Source: Algibacter pectinivorans | GTDB lineage: Bacteria; Bacteroidota; Bacteroidia; Flavobacteriales; Flavobacteriaceae | Assembly (NCBI RefSeq): GCF_900112595.1 | Contig: NZ_FOMI01000007.1 | Span: 174,294 to 238,293, forward strand | Length of the DNA: 64,000 nucleotides | Reading direction: 5' to 3' | Part shown: in pieces, positions 9,126 to 17,797 of the stretch | How positions within the stretch are numbered: the first letter of the stretch is position 1 | How the letters are laid out: each line of letters begins with the position of its first letter | The notes under the pieces: model-generated | The model's input: only the letters and a program-made list of their open reading frames with translations | What the model was told of the DNA's origin: nothing | Database searches by the model: none | Translations under genes and position numbers: made by a program

Positions 9126-9261
9126 ACCAATAACAAATAACCAACAACAAGTAACCAACAACCAGTAACCAGTAACCAGTAACCAGTAACCAGTAACCAA
9201 CAACCAGTAACCAGTAACCAGTAACCAGTAACCAGTAACCAACAACCAGTAACCAGTAACC
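9126..9261 (+). repeat. 7-bp tandem repeat, CCAGTAA type with 42-bp higher-order unit
   Basis: From 9162 the units run as five CCAGTAA, one CCAACAA (9197-9203), five CCAGTAA, one CCAACAA (9239-9245) and two CCAGTAA, so there is a 42-bp super-period. More degenerate units occupy 9126-9161. The array ends about 10 bp before the gldF start codon. I see no -7 box in the space between the array and gldF, so the array may lie in the gldF 5' untranslated region. Confidence 0.92.
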
Positions 9262-9271
9262 AAAACAACAA

Positions 9272-9988
9272 ATGCTAGCTATACTTAAAAAAGAAATAAA
9301 CTCGTTTTTTGCATCGCCAATAGGGTATTTAGTTATAGCCATTTTTCTGGTTTTAAATGGATTATTTCTTTGGCTATTTAAAGGAGAGTTTAATGTTTTA
9401 GATTATGGTTTTGCCGATTTATCTTCCTTCTTCTTATTGGCACCATGGATATTAATTTTCTTAATACCGGCAGTAACCATGCGTAGTTTTTCCGATGAAA
9501 AAAAACAAGGTACTTTAGAGCTTTTACTCACTAAACCTATTTCGCATTTTAATATTGTTTTAGGTAAATATTTTGGAGCGCTTATTTTAATTTTAATAGC
9601 GCTTTTACCAACATTACTCTATGTTTATACGGTGCATCAATTAGGAAACCCTGTTGGTAATTTAGATTTAGGAAGCACCTTAGGCTCCTACTTTGGCTTA
9701 CTATTTTTAGTGGCAGCTTATACAGCTATTGGGGTTTTTGCATCGACCTTATCAGACAATCAAATTGTGGCTTTTATAACTGCTGTATTTATCTGTTTTA
9801 TATTTTATATTGGTTTTGAAGGCTTTGCCGATTTTACTTCTAGTAATTTTATAGAACAATTAGGCATGAGCTCGCATTATAAAAGTATGAGCCGTGGTGT
9901 TTTAGATACCCGAGATATTGTTTACTTTTTAAGTATTACATTTTTATTTTTAGCCATTACAAAACTTAATATTAACAAAGCAAGATAA
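9272..9988 (+). CDS. gldF: gliding-motility ABC transporter permease GldF
   Basis: The 238-residue protein has about six transmembrane helices and matches the ABC-2 permease form of GldF. It starts MLAILKKEINSFFASPIGYL, and it contains RSFSDEKKQGTLELLLTKPI near residues 71-90, the conserved cytoplasmic stretch of this permease family. In Flavobacterium johnsoniae GldF and GldG work with the ATPase GldA, and all three were found through motility mutants. GldA is not in this window. The gene ends directly at the start codon of the next gene (TAA then ATG), so translation is probably coupled. Confidence 0.93.
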   Translation: MLAILKKEINSFFASPIGYLVIAIFLVLNGLFLWLFKGEFNVLDYGFADLSSFFLLAPWILIFLIPAVTMRSFSDEKKQGTLELLLTKPISHFNIVLGKYFGALILILIALLPTLLYVYTVHQLGNPVGNLDLGSTLGSYFGLLFLVAAYTAIGVFASTLSDNQIVAFITAVFICFIFYIGFEGFADFTSSNFIEQLGMSSHYKSMSRGVLDTRDIVYFLSITFLFLAITKLNINKAR

Positions 9989-10474
9989 ATGATAGTAACA
10001 CCTCTTTTTGTAATTTTTATGGTGCTTGTGTTTATTGCCGTCTGGCTATTTATAAACACTATAGACAAGCGTAAATGGCTCACATTTTTAGTTAGTTTAG
10101 TGTTAGCTCCCGTAGTTTACTTTTACTTGTTTTACCCAATATTGAACATTTTTAGTAGCTACCACCATGAGAAACATTTTAATGCCGAAGCTTGGGAAGA
10201 CCAACCAGAATTACGTTATGAAATGGCAACTCAAATAACAAACGATAGTCTTTTAATAGGAAAACAAAAAAGTGAAATTACTACACTTTTAGGAGAACCA
10301 GAATGGTTAGGTTGGGATACCACATTAAAGGCAAACTCAGAAAACAAATGGAACTATAATTTAGGGTTTAAACCCGGGGCTTTTAACAACCTACAAGAAT
10401 GTTTAGAGCTTAATTTTGTAAATAATACTTTAGAATCTATACGTCCGTATCAATTAGAAAAAAAGTTTGAATAA
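9989..10474 (+). CDS. membrane-anchored BamE/SmpA-like protein inserted between gldF and gldG
   Basis: The 161-residue protein has two N-terminal hydrophobic helices (about residues 5-25 and 31-52) and then a soluble domain. That domain contains LLIGKQKSEITTLLGEPEW (residues about 92-110), WNYNLG and LELNFVNNTLESIRPYQ. The pattern of GxxxxEvxxLLGxP, a tryptophan-tyrosine strand and a final strand with a variable turn is that of BamE/SmpA-like domains. It abuts gldF and overlaps gldG by 8 bp, so it is part of the operon. No role in gliding is known to me; the fold call is by eye. Confidence 0.6.
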   Translation: MIVTPLFVIFMVLVFIAVWLFINTIDKRKWLTFLVSLVLAPVVYFYLFYPILNIFSSYHHEKHFNAEAWEDQPELRYEMATQITNDSLLIGKQKSEITTLLGEPEWLGWDTTLKANSENKWNYNLGFKPGAFNNLQECLELNFVNNTLESIRPYQLEKKFE

Positions 10475-12134
10475 GAATTTAAAACACATATTAATACTTT
10501 GTATTGCTTTAATTGCCGTAAACGTTATTAGCAATATGTTTTATAAGCGTTTCGATTTAACCACCGATAAACGCTATACGCTTAGTGCATCGGCCATAGA
10601 TATTATTAAAGACGTTAACTCACCAATAGTAATTGATGTATTTTTAGAAGGGGAAGATTTTCCTTCGGAATTTAGACGTCTTCAAAACGAAACCAAACAA
10701 CTATTAGAAGAGTTTGCTGCTACCAATAAAAACATCGTGTTTAACTTTATAAATCCTTTAGAAGATGAAAGCACACGAGAGCGCAACATGCAACAACTTA
10801 CGCAACGTGGCTTAACCCCTATGCAACTTAATGTTCAGGAAAGCGGAAAATCGTCGCAGGCTGTTATTTTCCCATGGGCATTAGCAAGTTATAATGAGCA
10901 AACGGTAACCATTCCGTTGGTTAAAAATAAAATTGGAGCCACTCAGCAAGAATTAGTTACTAACTCGGTACAGCATTTAGAATACGCCTTTGCCGATGGC
11001 TTTAGCAAACTTACCAAACCTAAACGCCGAAAAATTGCCATTTTAAAAGGCAACCAGCAATTAGAAGATAAATACATTGCCGATTTTGTAAAAAAACTTG
11101 GCGCGTATTATTACATAGCACCTTTTACTTTAGATAGTGTTGCAGCGAACCCGCAAAACACGTTAAAAGCTATTAACGCGTTCGATTTAATAATATCTGC
11201 AAAACCTACCGAAGCCTTTACCGAAGCGGAAAAACTTGTGTTAGACCAATACACCATGAATGGCGGAAAAAGTTTATGGCTAGTTGATGCTGTAGCCATG
11301 GAAAAAGATAGTCTTTACAATGCAAAAGGTACTAATTATGCCATTTCTAGAGACTTAAATTTAACCGATTTCTTTTTTAAATATGGCGTTCGTATTAACC
11401 CGTATATGGTTAGCACGTTATACTCTGCACCTATAACATTGGCTATGGGCCAAGGCAGCCAATCGCAATTTCAGCATCTTAAATGGCCATATTCGCCATT
11501 GGCAGGATCTAGCAGTAAGCACCCCATTGTAAATAATTTAAATTTAGTCCGTTTTGATTTTGCCAACCAAATAGACACCTTAAAAAACAGCATTAAAAAG
11601 ACCATACTTTTAGAAACCGCACCATTAACCAAGCTAGAAGGCACACCAAGAGAAGTAAGTTTAGCCTTAGTAACTAAAGAGCAAGACCCCAAGGCATTCA
11701 ACAAAGGCAACCAAACCCTTGCTGTGTTGTTAGAAGGCGAATTTAACTCGGTTTACAGCAACCGCATAAAGCCTTTTAAGCTTACCCAAGACAAAACAAT
11801 TAGCCAACCTACAAAAATGATAGTTGTTGCCGATGGCGATGTTATTAAAAATGATATGGCTCAAAATAAACCGCTAGAATTAGGTTTCGATAGGTGGACC
11901 GGACAAACCTATGGCAACAAAGAATTTTTACTAAATGCCGTAAATTATTTATTGGACGATAACGGACTTATAAACATTCGCACCAAAGAAATCGCCATTG
12001 CCTTTTTAAATCAACAAAAAATAGCGGCCCAAAAAACCAAGTGGCAGCTTATAAACATCTTGCTACCATTACTTTTACTAGCGGTGTTTGGTTTTGGCTT
12101 TAACTACCTAAGAAAGAAAAGATACGCTTCTTAA
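10467..12134 (+). CDS. gldG: gliding-motility ABC transporter accessory protein GldG
   Basis: The 555-residue protein has one N-terminal transmembrane helix (HILILCIALIAVNVISNMF), a long periplasmic region and a C-terminal helix with a basic tail (LLPLLLLAVFGFGFNYLRKKR). FDLTTDKRYTLSASA near residues 30-44 is the GldG/ABC-type uncharacterised transport domain start. I use the TTG at 10467 because it overlaps the previous gene, gives an intact first helix, and no in-frame ATG lies upstream of that helix. GldG partners GldF. dnaN follows after 172 bp. Confidence 0.93.
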   Translation: MNKNLKHILILCIALIAVNVISNMFYKRFDLTTDKRYTLSASAIDIIKDVNSPIVIDVFLEGEDFPSEFRRLQNETKQLLEEFAATNKNIVFNFINPLEDESTRERNMQQLTQRGLTPMQLNVQESGKSSQAVIFPWALASYNEQTVTIPLVKNKIGATQQELVTNSVQHLEYAFADGFSKLTKPKRRKIAILKGNQQLEDKYIADFVKKLGAYYYIAPFTLDSVAANPQNTLKAINAFDLIISAKPTEAFTEAEKLVLDQYTMNGGKSLWLVDAVAMEKDSLYNAKGTNYAISRDLNLTDFFFKYGVRINPYMVSTLYSAPITLAMGQGSQSQFQHLKWPYSPLAGSSSKHPIVNNLNLVRFDFANQIDTLKNSIKKTILLETAPLTKLEGTPREVSLALVTKEQDPKAFNKGNQTLAVLLEGEFNSVYSNRIKPFKLTQDKTISQPTKMIVVADGDVIKNDMAQNKPLELGFDRWTGQTYGNKEFLLNAVNYLLDDNGLINIRTKEIAIAFLNQQKIAAQKTKWQLINILLPLLLLAVFGFGFNYLRKKRYAS

Positions 12135-12306
12135 ATGTTAATAAGTTTGTTTCCAAATATAGACTGTATAGAATATATTTGTAAGTAGTATAATTACAAT
12201 AAAAACTAAGCTTTTAAATGAAGTATTTATAAGGGTTTTAGCGTTTTAGTTTCAACCTTTTAAATAAATGCAACATGCGATCTTTTAAAAAAATATATTC
12301 CAACAC

Positions 12307-13425
12307 ATGAAATTTATAGTATCAAGTACTTATTTATTAAAACAATTACAAGTTTTAGGTGGCGTTATTAATAGCTCGAATACCTTACCTATTTTAGATA
12401 ATTTTTTATTTGAATTAGATAATAACCAATTAACTGTTTCGGCAAGCGATTTAGAAACCACTATGGCTTCTACTTTAGAGGTTGAAAGCGACAGTAAAGG
12501 CAGTGTGGCTATTCCTGCGCGTTTATTATTAGATACTTTAAAAACCTTTCCAGAGCAACCCTTAACTTTTGTTGTAGAAGATAATAACACAGTTGAAATT
12601 AGCTCTAACCACGGTAAATATGCTTTAGCTTATGCCGATGGAAACGAATTTCCAAAAGCCGTAGCGTTAGAAGATCCAAGTAAAACCGTTATAACTGGCG
12701 ATGTTTTAGCAACCGCCATTAGCAAAACTATTTTTGCTGCTGGAAACGACGATTTACGCCCCGTAATGAGTGGTGTATTTTTTCAGTTTTCAACCGAGGG
12801 TTTAACCTTTGTTGCTACCGATGCGCATAAATTAGTAAAATACACACGTGGCGATATTAAAGCCAACCAAGTAGCAGAATTCATTATGCCTAAAAAACCT
12901 TTAAATCTTTTAAAAGGAATTTTAGCAGCTAGCGAAGATGATGTAACTATAGAGTACAACGAGAGTAATGCAAAATTCACTTTTGAAAACTCCGAGTTAA
13001 TTTGTCGTTTAATTGATGGAAAGTACCCAAATTACGAAGCCGTAATCCCAAAAGAAAACCCAAATAAATTAGTAATAGACAGAAACCAGTTTTTAAACTC
13101 TGTGCGTCGTGTTAGCATATTCTCTAACAAAACCACACACCAAATACGTTTAAAAATTGCAGGAGCAGAATTAAATATATCTGCCGAAGATATTGATTAC
13201 AGCAACAAAGCAGAAGAGCGTTTAACTTGCGATTACCAAGGCGACGATATGCAAATTGGTTTTAACTCGCGTTTTTTAACCGAGATGTTAAACAACCTAA
13301 ATGCAGATAATGTACAACTAGAAATGAGTATGCCAAATCGCGCAGGTATTTTAACACCTGTTGATGGATTGGATGAAGGAGAACACATTACCATGCTAGT
13401 TATGCCAGTTATGTTAAATAGCTAA
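12307..13425 (+). CDS. dnaN: DNA polymerase III beta subunit (sliding clamp)
   Basis: The 372-residue protein has the three-domain clamp architecture of about 120 residues each, beginning MKFIVSSTYLLKQLQVLGGVI and ending with a clamp C-terminal strand (HITMLVMPVMLNS). Features such as ATDAHKLVKYTRGD near residues 176-189 and ICRLIDGKYPNYEAVIP near 231-247 match DnaN. The homodimeric ring tethers polymerase III to DNA. It lies downstream of gldG but is separated by 172 bp, and it ends in a clear terminator, so it is probably monocistronic. Confidence 0.97.
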   Translation: MKFIVSSTYLLKQLQVLGGVINSSNTLPILDNFLFELDNNQLTVSASDLETTMASTLEVESDSKGSVAIPARLLLDTLKTFPEQPLTFVVEDNNTVEISSNHGKYALAYADGNEFPKAVALEDPSKTVITGDVLATAISKTIFAAGNDDLRPVMSGVFFQFSTEGLTFVATDAHKLVKYTRGDIKANQVAEFIMPKKPLNLLKGILAASEDDVTIEYNESNAKFTFENSELICRLIDGKYPNYEAVIPKENPNKLVIDRNQFLNSVRRVSIFSNKTTHQIRLKIAGAELNISAEDIDYSNKAEERLTCDYQGDDMQIGFNSRFLTEMLNNLNADNVQLEMSMPNRAGILTPVDGLDEGEHITMLVMPVMLNS

Positions 13426-13455
13426 ATTCCAGATAACTCAGGAAACTCATAATAC

Positions 13456-13491
13456 AAAGCAGCAATCTTAATTAGTTTGCTGCTTTTTTTT
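13456..13491 (+). terminator. dnaN terminator
   Basis: A 10-bp stem (AAAGCAGCAA 13456-13465 with TTGCTGCTTT 13477-13486) has an 11-nt loop and is followed by a T run to about 13491, 30 bp after the dnaN stop. Confidence 0.88.
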
Positions 13492-13532
13492 GTCCCGCAA
13501 ACCGCCACTGCAAACTACAAACTAAATAATTT

Positions 13533-13685
13533 GGGCGTTACCTAAAGGTCGGGCTTTCCACTATATCTTTTTTAAGTCGCATAGCAAGAACAAAACACAT
13601 GGCTATCAATTAAATGCGTGTTTAAAGTAAAAATTAGTCTATATAACTCTTAAAAAAGGATGCCGTTTCAATCCCTAACGCGGGT
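13533..13685 (+). repeat. dispersed intergenic repeat, copy B, with an enlarged inner loop
   Basis: The copy begins GGGCGTTACC, has GGTCGGGCTTTCCACTATAT and ends AATCCCTAACGCGGG. The inner stem CTTTTTTAAG (about 13567-13576) pairs with CTTAAAAAAG (about 13649-13658), but here the loop is some 70-80 nt instead of the few nt seen in other copies. The terminal GCGTTA and TAACGC are complementary. It lies immediately upstream of the restriction-modification gene, opposite in orientation to copy C beyond the abi gene. Confidence 0.85.
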
Positions 13686-13824
13686 AAATCCGCTAAAGTC
13701 GATTACAAAACTATATAGTAGTTATTCTAACTTGGCAAGTTTTATAAATTAACTTTTAAATATTACTAATTCCTACAAAAAGATTTCTATTTTTAGGGGT
13801 TCATAAATAACGTCAACTACCTTT

Positions 13825-16800
13825 ATGCCATTATATCAGTCTTCAGTATTAAAACAACACATCACTTTACAAGACAAAGACCTAGTCGATAAAGCTTATA
13901 AAAAATACACTAAGTATTTCCTTAGTCCAACCATTCAAGACAATATACGTAGCTCTAAAGAAGAAGAGTATCAAGGCATATTTTTAACCGAGTTATTTGT
14001 AAACATTTTAGACTACACCTTAAAACCCAATGCTAATTTTAATTTAGTAGCCGAATATAAAAACCAAAACAACGCACGTAAAGCAGATGGTGCCATCTTA
14101 AATAACGATGTTGCCATTGCAGTAATAGAACTAAAAGGCACAAACACCAAAGATTTAGAGAGCATACGCAAACAAGCATTCGATTATAAAGCCAACCAAA
14201 AAGGCTGTGTTTATGTAGTAACTTCAAATTTCGAAAAACTAAGATTCTATATAAACGATGCTACCGAGTTTGAAGAATTTAACCTATTCCAACTGTCGCC
14301 CGAACGCTTTGCATTATTATACTTATGCTTACAAAAGGAAAACATTATTAATAATGTACCCCTAAAAATAAAAGAAGCCTCGGTAGTTGAAGAAGAACAG
14401 ATAACAAAACAATTTTATAAAGACTACTCACTGTTTAAACGCGAGTTATATCGCGATTTAGTAAAACGCAATGCTAAAACCTTAAAAAACCAAGCATCAT
14501 TACGAGCAGAAACCAAGCAATTGCTAGAAGAATTATCAGAAGACGAAAAAGCAGAACAGCTTAAACTGGAAAAAAACGTAAAGCTAACCCTCTTTAAAAA
14601 ATCGCAAAAACTAATAGACCGTTACCTATTTATTTTCTTTGCCGAAGATAGAGGTTTGCTTCCACCAAACAGCACACAACAAATATTAGACAAATGGCAT
14701 GACGATGTCGATTTTGGCGACGACAGGCCGCTTTACACACTCTTTAAGCAATATTTTAACTTCCTAGACCAAGGACGTGCAGGTACCGCTAAACGTGCCG
14801 AAATTTACGCCTACAACGGTGGTTTATTTAAAGAAGACAAAACACTAGACAGTTTAGAAATAGATAGTCATTTACTGTACAAACACACCAGTAAACTAGC
14901 AGCCTACGATTTTGAAAGTCAAGTAGATGTAAACATCTTAGGGCATATTTTTGAAAACTCACTAAACGAAATTGAAAGTGTAAATGCCGAAATTGAAGGA
15001 GCCGATTTCGATAAGCAAAAATCTAAACGTAAAAAAGACGGTGTTTTCTACACACCAAAATACATTACCAAATACATCGTAGAAAATACTATTGGTAAAT
15101 TATGTAACGAAAAGAAAACCCAACTCGGTTTTAAAGAAGAAGAGTATTTTAAAGGCCGAAAAATTAAGGGTAAAAACAGACCCGAAGCCACCATTAAAAA
15201 ATTAGTTAATATTCTAGACGATTATAGAAATTGGCTATTACAACTCACCATTTGCGACCCTGCTTGTGGCTCTGGCGCTTTCCTTAATCAAGCTTTAGAT
15301 TTTTTAATAAAAGAGCACACCTATATAGACGAGCTTAAAACCAAGGTATTAGGTGGCGGTTTTCAGTTTCCAGATATAGAAAACACCATTTTAGAGAATA
15401 ATATTTACGGCGTCGATTTAAACGAGGAGTCTATAGAAATCGCAAAACTATCCCTTTGGTTACGTACGGCACAACCACGCCGAAAATTAAACGATTTAAG
15501 CAGCAATATTAAATGCGGAAACTCATTAATAGACAGTAAAGCCGTTGCAGGCGATAAGGCATTTAACTGGCAAGAGCAATTTCCTAAAGTATTTAAAAAA
15601 ACAGATAAAAAAATATACCACGTAACAACAGCCATTCATGATAGTAGAACCTCTAAAAGAATGGAAAAATATAAAGTACGCGAACGCAGAGATATGGGTA
15701 CAAACCCGTACCCAAATGTTATTTACTTTACACCAGAAGACGATTTTTTAATAAGTAAAACCATTGCCAGCATTGTAAAAGAAGACGATTTAAAGGTACT
15801 AGCCTATAATATTTGTGCAGACCATATTCATTTATTACTGGCATGCGACCTAGAGGAAATACCAGCAATAATGCAAAAAATAAAAGGGCGCACGTCCTTT
15901 GAGCGTAACAAGTTTTACAAGGAGAATTACAAGGGGCTTAAGCCCCTTGCGGAAGATAAAGAGGCAAAAAACAAACCCTTATGGCAACAAAAATACAGTG
16001 CGCCAAAAGAGGTTACCACAACCCAGCAATTATACAACACCATAACATACATACAAACCAACAGAGCTAAACACGAGTTACCAGAACACAACAGCGATGT
16101 ACAAAACATAATAGATACTTTAACCTGTACTGAAGAAGAAGCCTTTAAAACCGAACACAAAGGTGGTTTTGATGTGGTTATTGGAAATCCGCCGTATGTA
16201 AGGCAAGAATTATTTAAAGAGATAAAACCATATTTAGAAAAAAATTATAAATGCTATAATAGTGTAGCAGATTTATACACCTATTTTATTGAAAAAGGAA
16301 TCAAATTAATGAACGAAAAAGGATTGTTTTCTTTTATTCTACCTAATAAATTTCTAAAAGCAACTTATGGTAAAAACATAAGAATAGTAATGAAAGAAGA
16401 TGCAAACTTAGAATTGCTATTAGATTTTGACGATTATCCTGTTTTTACTGATGCCACAACCTATCCAATTATTTATGTTTTAAATAAAAACCCAAATTAT
16501 AAAGCCAAAACTTTTTTGTATTCTGAAATTAATAAAAGAGAAAACACAAATGATCCAATAACAATTTTAAAATCTAAAATGTTCGAAATATATAATTCTA
16601 GTTTGGAGTCAAATGGGGTTTGGAACTTTATATCTAAAAATGAATTTGAGTTATTCGAAAAACTTCATAAACATAAAAACTTAGCTGATTATGTTAACAA
16701 TAAAGTGTTTTTAGGTATTAAGACAGGAAAAAATGAAGCGTTTATTATTGATGAAAATACTAAAAACAAAATAAAAACCGAGAATGAAAATGCTACAAAA

Positions 16801-17670
16801 TTAATTAAAAAAGTAGCTACAGGAAAAGAGGTATATAGATATAGATTAGTCGATTCTGATAAGTATATGTTGTTTACACAATATGATATTGATATTCCAA
16901 ATAAGTTTCCATCAATACACAATTGGTTGAAAACTTTTGAAAAGGATTTACAAAAGAGAGGTGATAAAGGAAAAAACTGGTGGAATTTAAGACCTTGTGA
17001 CTATTATAAAGAGATTCAAAACCCCAAAATTATTTGGAGAAGTATTACTAATGAATGTGGTTTTTATTTAGATAGAAAGGGTGATTTATTACTCACTAAT
17101 AACAACTATTTTATTGCAAATTCAACAAAAGGGTTAATAGCTTTGTTAAACTCTAAAGTTTCTTTTTTTATCCTAAAAAACATTTGTACTTCTTTACAAG
17201 GTGGCTTCTATGATTTTAGAAGAGATAAAGTTATGACTCTTCCAATCCCAAATACTATTATTGAAAATGAAAGCTCTTTTGAAAGTGAAGTTAACAGAAT
17301 TTTAGATTTTAATGAAAGTAAAACACGATTAAATGATAAATTTCAAAACTACCTCACACAAAAATTCCAACTAGAAAAACTATCCAAAAAACTCCAAAAC
17401 TGGCATGAGTTAGAGTTTGGCGAGTTTATAAAAGAGCTTAACAAAGCCATAAAAGCCAATAACAAACTACGTGTTAAAAAAGGTTTGGAGGAAGTACCAG
17501 TATTAACCAAAAAAGATGAGTTTGAGTGGCTAGACCTTTTTGAGGACAACAAACAAAAAGCACAAGCCTTACAAACCCAAATTAACCAAACCGATAAAGA
17601 GATAGACCAAATGGTTTACGAGTTATATGGCTTAACTGATGATGAAATACAAATAGTAGAAAACTCTTGA
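13825..17670 (+). CDS. single-chain type IIG (Eco57I-like) restriction-modification enzyme with an inserted HUH/Y1 domain
   Basis: The 1281-residue protein joins nuclease, methyltransferase and specificity functions. A PD-(D/E)xK site is visible as Asp88 then Glu102-x-Lys104 (ADGAIL, VIELKG). Adenine-N6 methyltransferase motif I is DPACGSGAFL (478-487) and motif IV is NPPY (788-791). The C-terminal third resembles a TaqI-like target-recognition domain with coiled-coil ends. Type IIG enzymes recognise, methylate and cut DNA near an asymmetric site in the presence of SAM. The oddity is residues 593-779, absent from ordinary relatives, which look like a RAYT/IS200-type nuclease. The frame is intact throughout. 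The neighbouring gene is an abortive-infection protein, so this is a small defence island. The recognition site cannot be deduced. Confidence 0.9.
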   Translation: MPLYQSSVLKQHITLQDKDLVDKAYKKYTKYFLSPTIQDNIRSSKEEEYQGIFLTELFVNILDYTLKPNANFNLVAEYKNQNNARKADGAILNNDVAIAVIELKGTNTKDLESIRKQAFDYKANQKGCVYVVTSNFEKLRFYINDATEFEEFNLFQLSPERFALLYLCLQKENIINNVPLKIKEASVVEEEQITKQFYKDYSLFKRELYRDLVKRNAKTLKNQASLRAETKQLLEELSEDEKAEQLKLEKNVKLTLFKKSQKLIDRYLFIFFAEDRGLLPPNSTQQILDKWHDDVDFGDDRPLYTLFKQYFNFLDQGRAGTAKRAEIYAYNGGLFKEDKTLDSLEIDSHLLYKHTSKLAAYDFESQVDVNILGHIFENSLNEIESVNAEIEGADFDKQKSKRKKDGVFYTPKYITKYIVENTIGKLCNEKKTQLGFKEEEYFKGRKIKGKNRPEATIKKLVNILDDYRNWLLQLTICDPACGSGAFLNQALDFLIKEHTYIDELKTKVLGGGFQFPDIENTILENNIYGVDLNEESIEIAKLSLWLRTAQPRRKLNDLSSNIKCGNSLIDSKAVAGDKAFNWQEQFPKVFKKTDKKIYHVTTAIHDSRTSKRMEKYKVRERRDMGTNPYPNVIYFTPEDDFLISKTIASIVKEDDLKVLAYNICADHIHLLLACDLEEIPAIMQKIKGRTSFERNKFYKENYKGLKPLAEDKEAKNKPLWQQKYSAPKEVTTTQQLYNTITYIQTNRAKHELPEHNSDVQNIIDTLTCTEEEAFKTEHKGGFDVVIGNPPYVRQELFKEIKPYLEKNYKCYNSVADLYTYFIEKGIKLMNEKGLFSFILPNKFLKATYGKNIRIVMKEDANLELLLDFDDYPVFTDATTYPIIYVLNKNPNYKAKTFLYSEINKRENTNDPITILKSKMFEIYNSSLESNGVWNFISKNEFELFEKLHKHKNLADYVNNKVFLGIKTGKNEAFIIDENTKNKIKTENENATKLIKKVATGKEVYRYRLVDSDKYMLFTQYDIDIPNKFPSIHNWLKTFEKDLQKRGDKGKNWWNLRPCDYYKEIQNPKIIWRSITNECGFYLDRKGDLLLTNNNYFIANSTKGLIALLNSKVSFFILKNICTSLQGGFYDFRRDKVMTLPIPNTIIENESSFESEVNRILDFNESKTRLNDKFQNYLTQKFQLEKLSKKLQNWHELEFGEFIKELNKAIKANNKLRVKKGLEEVPVLTKKDEFEWLDLFEDNKQKAQALQTQINQTDKEIDQMVYELYGLTDDEIQIVENS
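15601..16161 (+). other. HUH/Y1 (RAYT-like) nuclease domain inserted in the methyltransferase
   Basis: Residues 593-779 of the restriction enzyme split the methyltransferase between its conserved NWQEQFPKVF and GGFDVVIGNPPY segments, which are adjacent in typical relatives. The insert opens with YHVTTAIHDSR, has the HUH motif DHIHLLL (His667, His669), a PLWQQKY segment, and ITYIQTNRAKHELPE with Tyr742. This is the order of motifs in REP-associated tyrosine transposases, where the Tyr forms the 5'-phosphotyrosine link with single-stranded DNA. All three catalytic residues appear present. The activity and the reason for the fusion are unknown. Confidence 0.8.
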
Positions 17671-17752
17671 GATTAACGTCAATCTGCCTAAAAAATAAAA
17701 ATAGGTGAGCCAAACGGGTATTATTAAGCATAGTTAAAACGTATAAACATGT

Positions 17753-17785
17753 TAAATTATAGTAGAAATATGGTAAATTATAGTA
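17753..17785 (+). promoter_or_regulatory. direct repeats upstream of the candidate RNA and abi gene
   Basis: TAAATTATAGTA occurs at 17753-17764 and again at 17774-17785, a spacing of 21 bp (two helical turns), ending on the -7 box. A related TTAAATTATA lies at 17872-17881 just before the abi start. This spacing suits a regulator binding one face of the DNA, perhaps autoregulation by the abi product. That role is inferred. Confidence 0.45.
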
Positions 17786-17791
17786 CTTTTG
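17784..17791 (+). promoter_or_regulatory. -7 promoter box for the candidate RNA / abi transcript
   Basis: TACTTTTG matches the Bacteroidota -7 consensus TAnnTTTG exactly. I do not see a clear TTG about 19 bases upstream. Transcription would begin near 17797-17799, giving a leader of about 100 nt before the abi start. Confidence 0.5.
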
Positions 17792-17797
17792 CACCAA

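Noticed and set aside
9126..9261. Could the tandem array be a CRISPR?
   Set aside because: Units are 7 bp with no unique spacers, and no cas genes are in the window.
9118..9342. Minus-strand open frame of 74 codons made of GYWLLV-type repeats.
   Set aside because: It is the translation of the CCAGTAA tandem array and overlaps the start of gldF; repeat-driven frames of this type are not evidence of a gene.
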